This document shows positions 50,426 to 60,452 of a stretch of DNA of 64,000 bases, piece after piece. This stretch comes from Streptomyces sp. SW4. Its GTDB lineage: Bacteria > Actinomycetota > Actinomycetes > Streptomycetales > Streptomycetaceae. The notes under the pieces were generated by a model. That model saw only the letters and a program-made list of their open reading frames with translations, did no database searches and was not told the DNA's origin. The stretch spans positions 930,001-994,000 of the forward strand of contig QKWM01000004.1 in the NCBI GenBank assembly GCA_003248315.1, read 5' to 3'. Numbering within the stretch: position 1 is the stretch's first letter; every line of letters begins with the position of its first letter. Made by a program: the position numbers and the translations under genes.

Positions 50426-51391
50426 TCAGGAGGTGGTGAGCACGATCTTGCCGAATTGGTCCCCCGCCGCCATCCGCTCGAAGCCCTCCCGGGCCCGGTC
50501 CAGCGGCAGCACCTCGTCGATCACCGGCCGGACGCCGGTGGCCGCGCAGAAGGACAGCAGGTCCTCCAGCTCGTCCTTGGTGCCCATCGTGGAGCCGACG
50601 ACCTTCAGCTCCAGGAAGAAGATCCGGGTCAGCTCGGCGTGCGAGGGGCGGTCCCCGCTCGTCGCCCCGGAGATGACGAGCGTGCCTCCGGGCCGCAGCG
50701 ACTTCACCGAGTGCGACCAGGTCGCCGCCCCGACGGTCTCGATCACCGCGTCGACCCGCTGCGGCAGACGCGCGCCCGGCTCCACCGCCTCCACGGCCCC
50801 CAGCTCCAGGGCCCGCTTCCGCTTGGCCTCGTCCCGGCTGGTGGCGAAGACCCGCAGCCCGGCCGCCTTGCCCAGCACGATGGCGGCGGTGGCCACGCCG
50901 CCGCCGGCGCCCTGCACCAGCACGGAGTCGCCCGGACGCACCCCGGCGTTGGTGAACAGCATCCGGTACGCCGTCAGCCAGGCGGTCGGCAGGCAGGCCG
51001 CCTCCGCGAAGGACAGCTCCTTGGGCTTGGGCAGGATGTTCCAGGTGGGCACGGCGACCTGCTCGGCGAACGTGCCCTGGTAGCGCTCGGTGAGGATCGA
51101 GCGCGGCTCATCGGGTCCGACCCCGTGCCCGCTCTGGCCGATCACGGAGTGCAGGACGACCTCGTTGCCGTCCTCGTCGACGCCCGCGGCGTCGCAGCCG
51201 AGGATCATCGGCAGCCGGTCCTCGGGAAGGCCGACCCCGCGCAGGGACCACAGGTCGTGATGGTTGAGGGAGGCGGCCCTGACGTCGACGACACTCCAGC
51301 CGGGGCGGACCTCGGGAGCGGGGCGCTCTCCCGACTCCAGGCCGGAGAGCGGCTGGTCGCGGTCGATTCGGGCGGCGTAGACAGCGAACAT
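50426..51391 (-). CDS. Zinc-binding-type (quinone-like) dehydrogenase
   Basis: 321 residues of the medium-chain dehydrogenase family: N-terminal GroES-like domain (SLNHHDLWSLRGVG, ILGCDAAGVD) and NAD(P)-binding domain (VLVQGAGGGVATAAIVLGKAAG). Canonical catalytic zinc ligands are not apparent, so it may be a quinone oxidoreductase type. ATG 51391 follows AAGG and starts the GroES domain directly. Substrate unknown. Confidence 0.85.
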   Translation of the reverse strand: MFAVYAARIDRDQPLSGLESGERPAPEVRPGWSVVDVRAASLNHHDLWSLRGVGLPEDRLPMILGCDAAGVDEDGNEVVLHSVIGQSGHGVGPDEPRSILTERYQGTFAEQVAVPTWNILPKPKELSFAEAACLPTAWLTAYRMLFTNAGVRPGDSVLVQGAGGGVATAAIVLGKAAGLRVFATSRDEAKRKRALELGAVEAVEPGARLPQRVDAVIETVGAATWSHSVKSLRPGGTLVISGATSGDRPSHAELTRIFFLELKVVGSTMGTKDELEDLLSFCAATGVRPVIDEVLPLDRAREGFERMAAGDQFGKIVLTTS

Positions 51392-51540
51392 GACCTTGAC
51401 GATAGGGTCCGCGCGGCCCGACCGAAACCGCGTGGCCCTGTGACACACACCCTCTTGCCAGACGCGCCCGGCGCCGTCAACGACGAACGGCCCCGTCCAC
51501 CCCGGGACGGGACCGTTCGCGGGACGCACCGCGCGTCAGC

Positions 51541-52769
51541 TCACCGGCGGGCGACGCCCTCCGCCCGCGCGGCCGCGGCGACCGCCGCCGTGACGGCCGG
51601 CGCGACCCGCTCGTCGAACGGGGAGGGGATGACGTAGTCCGCGGCGAGGTCGTCGCCGACCACGGAGGCCAGCGCCTCGGCCGCGGCGAGCTTCATGCCC
51701 TCGGTGATCCGGGAGGCCCGCACCTGGAGCGCCCCGGCGAAGATCCCGGGGAACGCCAGCACGTTGTTGATCTGGTTGGGGAAGTCCGACCGGCCCGTGG
51801 CGACCACGGCGGCGTACTTGTGCGCGACCTCGGGGTGCACCTCGGGGTTGGGGTTGGCCATCGCGAAGACGAACGCGCCCTCGGCCATCGAGGCGACCGC
51901 CGACTCCGCGACCGTACCGCCGGAGACGCCGATGAAGACGTCGGCGCCCTCGAGGGCCGCCTCCAGCGAGCCAGTCAGCCCGCCCTTGTTGGTGAACTCG
52001 GCCAGCTCCCGCTTGACCGGGGTCAGGTCGTCCCGGTCGGCCGACACGATGCCCTTGCGGTCGGCCACCGCGACGTCGCCGATACCGGCCTCCACGAGCA
52101 TCTTGGCGATGGCGACACCGGCCGCGCCCGCGCCGGAGATCACCGCCCGCAGCTCGCCCAGCGCCCGCCCGCTCAGCCGCGCCGCGTTCCGCAGCGCCGC
52201 CAGCGTCACGACCGCCGTGCCGTGCTGGTCGTCGTGGAAGACCGGGATGTCGAGCCGCTCCTGGAGCCTGCGCTCGATCTCGAAGCACCGGGGCGCCGAG
52301 ATGTCCTCCAGGTTGACGCCGCCGAAGGACGGCGCGAGCCGCACCACGGTGTCGACGATCTCGTCCACGTCGGTGCAGGCCAGGGCGATCGGGACCGCGT
52401 CCACGCCGCCGAACTGCTTGAAAAGAATCGCCTTGCCTTCCATCACCGGAAGGGAGGCCTCGGGGCCGATGTCCCCGAGCCCCAGCACGGCCGTGCCGTC
52501 GGTCACGACCGCCACGACGGAGGACTTCCACGTGTAGTCGTGCACGAGCTCCGGCTGCTCGGCGATCGCGCTGCACACCTGCGCGACGCCGGGCGTGTAC
52601 GCCAGGGACAGGTCGTCCTTGTCGCGGACCGGCACGGTGGCCTGCACGGCCATTTTGCCGCCGCGGTGCAGTGCGAACGCGGGTTCGATGGAATCGAGGG
52701 GTTCGACCCCGCCTCCGTCGTCGAGCCGGCGTCGCTGCCGCTGCGAGGATTGACGATCTCCGCTGCCAC
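51541..52769 (-). CDS. NAD(P)-dependent malic enzyme (one frame break)
   Basis: About 409 residues from GTG 52769 (AAGGGG upstream), with one G missing near 52703; the repaired N-terminus reads [21 protein letters not shown]. The malic N-domain shows [35 protein letters not shown] and [11 protein letters not shown] (metal/substrate Asp), and the NAD domain has [16 protein letters not shown]. It converts malate to pyruvate and CO2. The short bacterial form lacks a phosphotransacetylase domain. ATG 52653 is a less likely internal start. Confidence 0.92.
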
Positions 52770-53431
52770 TTCGTTGTACCCCTTAGGTATTCACGGTTTG
52801 AGGGTTTGTCCACTCCTGGTGAGGGGTGGGCGGGACCGCGCAAGGCCCAGGTCACTGATGCGTACGGGCCTGTACGCGACGGGTGCGCCGCACACGCACC
52901 CTGAGCCCCGGATGAGGGGTGTAAAGAACCTTCTTACCGGACGGACACCCCCGGCGACGAGTCCATTCAGCCCAAGCTCACATTCCGGACCGTGAACGCC
53001 GCATGCCGGTGACATGACTCATAGTCCAAGCTCTGGACAACCTCCCAGCGGTGTCTTGACAACGACTGGAGGCGCGCAAGGGCGAGGCGCCCAAACATGA
53101 TCAGGACGCCCGTATCCGGCGGTGAGCCGAAGATCTTCCGGCCGGAAGCACTGATTCCCGTAAAGGTTCGGTCGCGATGTACCGACCTGGTCCGGTTCGG
53201 GGGGTGACCCGTTATCCGATTTTGACATGGCGAGCCCCCTGAACGGCTCAGTCCGAATGGCAAGATGCCGTAATCACACGAGGTCGCGACACTCGAAGGT
53301 GTGTGCTTCGGACGACCGCCGTGTGCTCAGGCCGTCGACTGCCGCGCGCTCCCGTCGGCCCGGGCATCCGCCGAGCCCGTCGGCGGGCGCCCCGTCCCAT
53401 CGGCTCCACCCTTCCGCCGGAGGAACCCACC
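52770..53431. other. Divergent intergenic region, malic enzyme / ABC transporter
   Basis: A 662-bp gap without a supported gene. A TTGACA at 53056-53061 resembles a plus-strand -35, but no good -10 follows at the right distance. An inverted repeat GTCCA-N5-TGGAC (53024-53038) lies just upstream of it and could be an operator for the amino-acid transporter. The size of the region suggests a long leader; I see no riboswitch signature. Confidence 0.35.
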
Positions 53432-54391
53432 ATGACCGCAAGCTCCACCCGTCGTACGACCGCCGCGCACTCCCGGCTAGCAGCGGTCGGTGCGATCGCG
53501 GTCGCCGGCGCTCTGCTGCTCACCGGATGCGGCGACCAGACCGAGAAGAGCGGCTCGGGCGGCGACACCAAGACGACGAGCGAGGCCCCGCTGGCCGACA
53601 AGCTCCCCCAGTCGATCCGCGACAAGGGCGTCATCAAGGTCGGTTCCGACATCGCGTACGCGCCGGTCGAATTCAAGGACAAGTCCGGCAAGGTCGTCGG
53701 CATCGACCCCGACATCGCGGCCGCCATGGGCAAGCAGCTCGGCGTGACGTTCGAGTTCGAGAACGGCACCTTCGACACGCTCATCACCGGTCTGCGCTCC
53801 AAGCGCTACGACATCGCCATGTCCGCGATGACGGACACGAAGGACCGCCAGGAGGGCATCGACTCCGAGACCGGCAAGAAGGTCGGCCAGGGCGTCGACT
53901 TCGTGGACTACTTCACCGCCGGTGTCTCGATCTACACCAAGAAGGGCGACGACCAGGGCATCAAGACCTGGAAGGACCTCTGCGGCAAGAAGGTCGTGGT
54001 GCAGCGCGGCACGGTCTCCGAGGACCTCGCCAAGGCCGAGGCCGAGAAGTGCCCGAAGGGCAAGAAGCTCTCCATCGAGGCCTTCGACAACGACCAGCAG
54101 GCCCAGACGCGGCTGCGCGGCGGCGGCGCCGACGCCGGCTCGTCCGACTTCCCGGTCGCCGCGTACGCGGTGAAGACCTCCGGCGGGGGCAACGACTTCC
54201 AGCTGGTGGGCGAGCAGGTCGAGGCCGCTCCGTACGGCATCGCCGTGGCCAAGGACAACACCCAGCTGCGCGACGCCCTCAAGGCCGCGCTGGAGGCCGT
54301 GATCGCCAACGGCGAGTACAAGAAGATCCTCGACAAGTGGGGCGTGGCGGACGGTGCCGTCACGGAGGTCACCATCAACGGCGGCAAGTGA
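53432..54391 (+). CDS. Glutamate-type ABC transporter substrate-binding lipoprotein
   Basis: 319 residues. The lipobox is LLLTGCGDQ after a Sec signal. The PBPb/family 3 solute-binding fold follows (VIKVGSDIAYAPVEFKDKSGKVVGIDPDIAAAM, RYDIAMSAMTDTKDRQ, YGIAVAKDNTQLRDALKAAL). ATG 53432 follows GGAGG. It is first in a three-gene operon with permease and ATPase. Polar amino acids, probably glutamate or similar, are the expected ligand. Confidence 0.93.
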   Translation: MTASSTRRTTAAHSRLAAVGAIAVAGALLLTGCGDQTEKSGSGGDTKTTSEAPLADKLPQSIRDKGVIKVGSDIAYAPVEFKDKSGKVVGIDPDIAAAMGKQLGVTFEFENGTFDTLITGLRSKRYDIAMSAMTDTKDRQEGIDSETGKKVGQGVDFVDYFTAGVSIYTKKGDDQGIKTWKDLCGKKVVVQRGTVSEDLAKAEAEKCPKGKKLSIEAFDNDQQAQTRLRGGGADAGSSDFPVAAYAVKTSGGGNDFQLVGEQVEAAPYGIAVAKDNTQLRDALKAALEAVIANGEYKKILDKWGVADGAVTEVTINGGK

Positions 54392-54421
54392 CCGCGGGGC
54401 GGGCACTGAAAGGCAACATCC

Positions 54422-55365
54422 GTGACTGTTGACATCGACAAGTCGGACGGGCCGGGCAAGACGCCCCCGGCCCGCCCGGAGGCCATCAAGGCCATCCCGG
54501 TCCGCCACTACGGGCGGTACGTCTCCGCGGCCGTCGCGATCGCGCTGCTGGCGGCCGTCGTCTACGCGTTCTCCCAGGGCAAGATCAACTGGGGTGCCAT
54601 CCCGGACTACTTCTTCGACGACCGGATCCTGTCCGGCGTGGGCAAGACGCTGCTGATCACCGTGCTCGCCATGGCGATCGGCATCGTCGGCGGCATCATG
54701 CTCGCCGTCATGCGGCTGTCGAAGAACCCGGTGACCTCGTCCATCGCGTGGTTCTACATCTGGTTCTTCCGCGGCACGCCGGTTCTGGTGCAGCTGGTCG
54801 TCTGGTTCAACCTGGGCCTGGTCTTCGAGTACATCAACCTGGGCCCGGTCTACCGCGACGAGTGGTCGGACTTCATGACGCCGTTCCTGACGGCGCTGCT
54901 CGGCCTCGGCCTGAACGAGGCCGCGTACATGGCGGAGATCTGCCGGGCCGGTCTGCTCGCGGTCGACGAGGGCCAGACCGAGGCGGCGCACGCGCTGGGC
55001 ATGAGCCACTCCAAGACGCTGCGCCGGATCGTCATCCCGCAGGCGATGCGCGTGATCGTGCCGCCGACGGGCAACGAGGTCATCAACATGCTGAAGACGA
55101 CCTCGCTGGTGTCGATCGTGCAGTACTCCGAGCTGTTCCGCGTTGCGCAGGACATCGGCCAGACCTCCGGCGCCCCGGCCGAGATGCTGTTCCTGGCGGC
55201 GGCCTGGTACCTGCTGCTGACCTCGGTCTTCAGCGTGGGCCAGTACTACCTGGAGCGCTACTACGCCCGCGGTTCCAGCCGGACCCTGCCGGCCACCCCG
55301 CTGCAGAAGATCAGGGCGAACCTGCTGTCCCTGTCGAACCGCTCCAGCACGTCAGGAGGCACGGC

Positions 55366-55369
<4 letters not shown>
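54422..55369 (+). CDS. Amino-acid ABC transporter permease
   Basis: 315 residues from GTG 54422. Hydrophobic helices include [18 protein letters not shown] and [21 protein letters not shown]. The EAA loop reads [22 protein letters not shown], the ATPase contact site. [10 protein letters not shown] is typical of His/Glu/Gln permeases. The stop overlaps the ATPase start (ATGA). Only one permease is present, so it probably homodimerises. Confidence 0.93.
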
Positions 55370-56110
<741 letters not shown>

Positions 56111-56126
<16 letters not shown>

Positions 56127-56185
56127 GGTCTTCGCGTCCAAGGCGCTCCGACGTCTTCGCGTCCAAGGTGCTCCGAGGTCGTCGC
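56111..56185. repeat. Tandem repeat, three 25-bp units at the ABC gene 3' end
   Basis: Three units (56111-56135, 56136-56160, 56161-56185) begin GTCCAAGG and end TCTTCGC or TCGTCGC. The first contains the last codons and stop of the ATPase gene, so the array looks like local duplication of the gene end. Units differ at two or three positions. Confidence 0.8.
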
Positions 56186-56192
56186 GCACACG

Positions 56193-56231
56193 GCGAAGGG
56201 GCGGTACGGCGGACCCGTACCGCCCCTTCGC
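56193..56231. terminator. Bidirectional terminator
   Basis: A perfect 17-bp inverted repeat (56193-56209 and 56215-56231) with a 5-base loop lies between the convergent transporter operon and methyltransferase gene. Arms begin GCGAAGGGGCGGTACGG. No T-run, as is common in Streptomyces. Confidence 0.85.
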
Positions 56232-56267
56232 GCGTGCCGGCCACGTCGGCGCCGGCGCGCCGGCCGG

Positions 56268-57049
56268 TTACTTCAGCGCCAGCAGCAGCGTGTCGGACGG
56301 CGAGCACCACACCGGGCGGACCTCGCCGAACCCCTTCTCGCGCAGCACGCGCGCGTGCCACTGCGCGGAGGGCGTGTCGCCGTCGGCGTGCTCGCCGTAG
56401 ATCTCGAAGCGCCGGGCCGTGGGCTCGGCGAGCACCGGGTCCTTGGCGGCGAGCTGCCACCATTCGGACCAGTCCAGTGCGCCGTCCCGCCGGGCGGCCT
56501 CCATGCGGGCGTGCCGCTGGGCGCGCTCGGCCGCGTTGATCCGGGGCGTGGTCTCGTCGATCATGTGGTCCGCGTTCATGAAGACACCGCCGTCGCGGAC
56601 CAGTCCCGCGATCCTGCCGTAGAGGGCGGCGAGGGGTTCGGTGTGGAGCCAGTGCAGGGCCGTCGCGGTCAGGACGGCGTCGTACGAGTCGTGCGGCAGC
56701 TTCGCCGTCCAGTCGGGGTCCTTCAGGTCGGCGGTGACCAGCGTGACCCGGTCGTCGCCGGCGAAGGTGCCCCGGCGATGGCGAGGAGCGCCGGGTCGAG
56801 GTCGACGCCGGTGCTGGTGGCCTCCGGGAACCGGGCGAGCAGCCGGGCGGTGATGGTGCCCGTGCCGCAGGCGAGGTCGAGCACGCGCGGTGCCGTGCCG
56901 ACGAGGGCCTCGACCATGTCGAGCATGATCCGGAACCGTTCCTCGCGGTCCGGCATGTACCACTCCTGCTGCCGGTCCCAGCTCCGCTGCCAGGCCTGCC
57001 AGTCCGCACCGGTGCCGGTGCCGGTGCCGGTGACGTCCGCGTCGGTCAT
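56268..57049 (-). CDS. SAM-dependent methyltransferase (one frame break)
   Basis: About 260 residues after restoring one G near 56779. Motif I is VLDLACGTGTITARLLARFP, motif II GVDLDPALL, then DDRVTLVTADLKDP and SYDAVLTATALHWL. The N-terminus is Thr/Gly-rich. The acceptor is unknown; the protein resembles ubiquinone/menaquinone-type class I methyltransferases. It is divergent from the CGNR gene. Confidence 0.8.
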
Positions 57050-57148
57050 CGAGCCCCTCCCTCGTCCCGCATACGTAATACCCTTGAACCACGATCAGCC
57101 ATTACTGACCGCAGGCACGACCATAGAGCCCATTCGTAAGGACTACAA

Positions 57149-57778
57149 GTGGAACTGGCCTATTACTCGGATTACGCCGTGCGTCTCGTCAACACCGAGG
57201 AGCCGGCCCGGGGCAAGGACACCCTGACGTCGGTCGACGCCGTCCGCGAGCTCTTCGGCGCCAACCAGTCGGCGGCCCGGCGCGCCACCGACGCGGACGT
57301 CACCCGGTTCCGCTCGGTCCGGGCCCGGCTGCGCGCGGTCTTCGAGGCGGCGGACGCCGGGGACGAGACGCTCGCGGTGGACCTGCTCAACTCCCTGCTG
57401 CTGGAGTTCCCCGTCAGCCCCCAGATCTCCGGCCACGACTTCCGGGACGACGACGGCCGCCCCCTGTGGCACATGCACCTGGCGGACCACCCGTCGAACA
57501 CCACCGCCGGTTACGCGGCGATCGCCGCGATGGGGCTGGCGTTCCACCTGACGGAGTACGGCGTGGACCGCCTCGGCCTGTGCGAGGCCGCGCCCTGCCG
57601 CAACGCCTACCTCGACACCTCCACCAACCGCTCCCGGCGCTACTGCTCCGACCGCTGCGCCACCCGCGCCAACGTCGCGGCCTACCGCGCCCGCAAGCGC
57701 CTGGAGGCGGACCGCACGGCCGGCACCGGCCGGACGGCCGACAGCGCCCAGCGCACCAGCGCGAACGGCGACCGCTGA
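57149..57778 (+). CDS. CGNR zinc-finger protein
   Basis: 209 residues from GTG 57149. The N-terminal half is the ABATE-type domain (YAVRLVNTEEPARGKDTLTS ... VRARLRAVFEAADAG). The C-terminal half has CEAAPCRNAYLDTSTNRSRRYCSDRCATRANVAAYRARKR, a four-Cys treble-clef zinc finger (CGNR family variant CRNAY). Such proteins are stress-linked DNA-binding regulators. The 3' end overlaps the opposing sodX gene by 97 bp. Confidence 0.88.
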   Translation: MELAYYSDYAVRLVNTEEPARGKDTLTSVDAVRELFGANQSAARRATDADVTRFRSVRARLRAVFEAADAGDETLAVDLLNSLLLEFPVSPQISGHDFRDDDGRPLWHMHLADHPSNTTAGYAAIAAMGLAFHLTEYGVDRLGLCEAAPCRNAYLDTSTNRSRRYCSDRCATRANVAAYRARKRLEADRTAGTGRTADSAQRTSANGDR

Positions 57779-58115
57779 GCCGCCGGCCGCGGCCGGTACC
57801 GCAGCCGGGCCCGGCCGAGCACGAACTCCTCCGGCACCACCCCGTAGTCGGTGCTGTCGCCCCCGCGAACCGGTTGTCGCCGAGCACCCACCAGCCCGTG
57901 CCGCGGCGCTCCACGGCCCGCTTGACGACCAGCAGGTCCTGCTGGAAGGGATGCCGCAGCACGACCACGTCACCGGGCCTGATCCGGGCTCCCCAGTGCA
58001 CCAGGAGAAGGTCCCCGTGGTGCAGCGTCGGCACCATCGACGGCCCGGTCACCTCGGCCGGCCCGAAGGGCAGCGCTCCCCTGGCGCGCTCGGTCTCCTG
58101 CGACAGCTCCGGCAT
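57682..58115 (-). CDS. sodX: Ni-SOD maturation protease SodX (one frame break)
   Basis: About 144 residues. ATG 58115 follows GGGGAGG at 8-base spacing; a GTG at 58124 overlaps that ribosome binding site. An S26-like serine protease fold shows GPSMVPTLHHGDLLLVHWG (catalytic Ser) and PFQQDLLVVKRAVER (catalytic Lys). A break near 57868 restores GDNRFAGGDSTDYGVV. SodX removes the N-terminal extension of SodN so that the Ni-hook forms. It is divergent from sodN. Confidence 0.9.
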
Positions 58116-58259
58116 ACCCGGCACCTCCCCGGTCTTTCCTCCACCAGTCTCAGTCTCACCCCGGACTTTTGTCCTAAGCCCACGGGGGCACTCGCGAAAA
58201 CGGGTCTGTCAGGGAGTAATGTCCCCCCTGAGAAGACGATCACGAGGAAGGATTGCTGC

Positions 58260-58655
58260 ATGCTTTCCCGCCTGTTTGCGCCCAAGGTCAAGGTCAGCGC
58301 GCACTGCGACCTGCCCTGCGGCGTGTACGACCCTGCCCAGGCCCGCATCGAGGCGGAGTCGGTCAAGGCCATCCAGGAGAAGATGGCCGGGAACGACGAC
58401 CCGCACTTCCAGGCGCGCGCCACCACCATCAAGGAGCAGCGCGCCGAGCTGGCCAAGCACCACGTCTCGGTGCTGTGGAGCGACTACTTCAAGCCGCCGC
58501 ACTTCGAGAAGTACCCGGAGCTGCACCAGCTGGTCAACGACACCCTGAAGGCCCTGTCGGCCGCCAAGGGTTCCACCGACCCGGCCACCGGTCAGAAGGC
58601 TCTGGACTACATCGCCCAGATCGACAAGATCTTCTGGGAGACCAAGAAGGCCTGA
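58260..58655 (+). CDS. sodN: Nickel superoxide dismutase
   Basis: 131 residues. A 14-residue propeptide precedes the Ni-hook HCDLPCGVYDPAQARIEAES (His1, Cys2, Cys6 after processing). The rest is a four-helix bundle ending QIDKIFWETKKA. It converts superoxide to oxygen and peroxide in the cytoplasm as a hexamer. Expression normally depends on nickel. A palindrome GGAC-TTTT-GTCC (58163-58174) lies in the shared promoter region. A strong terminator follows. Confidence 0.97.
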   Translation: MLSRLFAPKVKVSAHCDLPCGVYDPAQARIEAESVKAIQEKMAGNDDPHFQARATTIKEQRAELAKHHVSVLWSDYFKPPHFEKYPELHQLVNDTLKALSAAKGSTDPATGQKALDYIAQIDKIFWETKKA

Positions 58656-58715
58656 CGCACCGTCGGTCCGCCGCAGGCCGGCGATCGGTGCACCATCGCG
58701 GGTCCACGGAGAGTC

Positions 58716-58753
58716 CCGAAGGGGCCCGGCCTCACCCGGCCGGGCCCCTTCGG
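58716..58753 (+). terminator. Terminator of sodN
   Basis: A perfect 16-bp inverted repeat (58716-58731 and 58738-58753) with a 6-base loop TCACCC. Arms read CCGAAGGGGCCCGGCC. It begins 60 bp after the sodN stop; short CCTTCGGCATGCCCGG-like repeats continue for about 40 bp beyond it. Confidence 0.85.
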
Positions 58754-58826
58754 CATGCCCGGTCCCTTCGGCATGCCCGGGCACCTTCGGGACTCCCGGC
58801 ATCGGCGGGGGCGGGGCGCGGACGGG

Positions 58827-59246
58827 TCAGCCGCCGGTGTCGCCGGAGCCGTCCTCGATGGGCCGGACGACGACCGGGTAGTCGGGCGCGCCCGCCGGCT
58901 GCGGGCACTGCGCGATGCGCTCGGCGATCTCCGTGACCCGCTCCAGGCTCGCGCAGTCCAGCACCCAGAAGCCGGCCGGCAGCTCCTCGGTCTCGGCGTA
59001 CGGCCCGTCGGTGATCGTCGTCGAGCCGTCCGCGGCGCGCTGGACGAACCGGGTCTTCGCGGGCTCGGCCAGCCCCCGCGCGTCGATCATCTCGCCCGTC
59101 GCGGTCAGGTCGTCGTTGACGGCGCTCATGAAGGAGTACATCGCCTGGATGTCCTCCTCGCTCCAGGCCGGCGACCGCGAAGAGCCCTTGCCCTGCATCG
59201 CCTCGTAGTCCGCCTGGCTGCCCTGCACCACGACCAGGTACTTCAT
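58827..59246 (-). CDS. YciI/DGPF-domain protein
   Basis: 139 residues. The ferredoxin-like YCII fold starts MKYLVVVQGSQADYEAM and contains DGPYAETEELPAGFWVLDC, the DGPF motif region. Such proteins are often paired with ECF sigma factors or are small dehalogenase-like enzymes; here neither neighbour is present. Function unknown. Confidence 0.85.
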   Translation of the reverse strand: MKYLVVVQGSQADYEAMQGKGSSRSPAWSEEDIQAMYSFMSAVNDDLTATGEMIDARGLAEPAKTRFVQRAADGSTTITDGPYAETEELPAGFWVLDCASLERVTEIAERIAQCPQPAGAPDYPVVVRPIEDGSGDTGG

Positions 59247-59504
59247 GGGTCCGCTCCTTCGGCTCTCACCGCCGCTCGCGGGCGGTTCTCACAGGGGACG
59301 TCGGAGCCGGTCCCGCCGTCGCGACACGGTCGTCCCGGCCGGTTCGGGAATCCGCCGCGGTGGTCTCCCGCGAGGCCGGCACGGACACGGAGCGGACGTG
59401 ATGCTCGCCGTCCATGGACTCAGCGTAGGGCGGATGCCGGGGCGCCGCCCCCTGTCGCCCGGCCGGGTCCGTGCGCGGCCGGGGCCGTCCTCCCGCGGTG
59501 CCGT

Positions 59505-60108
59505 TCAGCGCTCCGGGCGGCGCGGCTCGCGCCACATCGGCCACATCTCGGGCCGTCCGGCAGGCGCAGGGTCCGGCCGGTGGACGCGAACCCGAGGCGC
59601 TCGTACAGCCCGCGGCTGCGGGCGCTGCTCGCCTCCAGATAGGCGGGCAGACCCTCGCGGTCGCAGCGGTCGAGGGCCGACTCGATCAGGGCCGTGCCGA
59701 GCCCCTCGCCCTGCCGTGCCGGTGTCACACCGATCATCCACAGGTACGCGTGCGCCCGCCCGGCCGGGTGGACGGCGGCCGTCAACCGGCCGATCAGCTC
59801 CACGCGTTCGTTGTCCGGGTCGACGGCACGGCGCACCTGGGCGGGGCCGTCGTCGTCCTCGTCGCCGTGCTCGTCGGCGGGCACGTGCAGCCACAGGGCG
59901 CAGGCCGACCCGTCCTCGGTGAGGTCGATGCGGCCCTCGGCGAGCACGGCGTCGGTGAAGGCCGCCATGAGCCGGTGATGGGTCGCGCGCCGGTACTCCT
60001 CGCCCGGGAAGACCCAGCCGCTCACCGGGTCGTCCTGGAAGGCCCGGTCGAGCAGTCCGACGACCAGTTCGCGGTCGCCCTCCCCGCGGTCCGTATCGCC
60101 ACGCCCAT
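59505..60108 (-). CDS. GNAT-family acetyltransferase (two frame breaks)
   Basis: About 202 residues. ATG 60108 follows GGAGG at 6-base spacing. Repairs near 60084 and 59561 restore RTAGEGDRELVVGLLDRAFQ at the start and EMWPMWREPRRPER at the end. The acetyl-CoA loop is IGVTPARQGEGLGTALIESAL, followed by LEASSARSRGLYERLGF. The acceptor substrate is unknown. Confidence 0.82.
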
Positions 60109-60452
60109 GCCACGCCTCCGTCTCAACCGGCCCTGCCCGTCTGGCCGTTGCAGCCTAGCGGGCTCCCGCCGCGGCTGGCGTGGGGCGCCTCGGGCCGCTG
60201 CCGCGGCAGGGCGTGGCGCGCTTCCCGGGGGCCGTGCGAGAGGCGTGGAACGCGGAGGGGCGGGCCCCGCACACCGTGGGGAAGTGCGGGGCCCGCCGGC
60301 ACCGGAGCCGTCGGCGGTGCGGCCGTACGGCGTCAGGTCCGTACGGTCCAGGCAGGCTCCGGAGTCTCACATCCACCGGTGCCGGCACGGCGGCGCGGGA
60401 ACAGGGGCGTCGATACGCCGGCCGGCCGCTCGCCGCCGGGCGGGCGCGGGCC
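60109..60452. other. Intergenic region after the polyprenyl synthase gene
   Basis: 344 bp between the synthase stop and the GNAT start, both on the minus strand. It holds a strong hairpin (60259-60297, listed separately). I see no gene in it. The remaining right half is repetitive G/C-rich sequence without clear signals. Confidence 0.45.
60259..60297 (-). terminator. Terminator of the encapsulin-polyprenyl synthase operon
   Basis: GGCGGGCCCCGCAC (60259-60272) and GTGCGGGGCCCGCC (60284-60297) form a perfect 14-bp stem with an 11-base loop. It is 156 bp downstream of the synthase stop on the minus strand. Confidence 0.75.

Noticed and set aside
59266..59415. 49-codon minus-strand frame between the YciI and GNAT genes
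   Set aside because: It has no ribosome binding site, low-complexity Arg/Thr/Ala content and no recognisable similarity.
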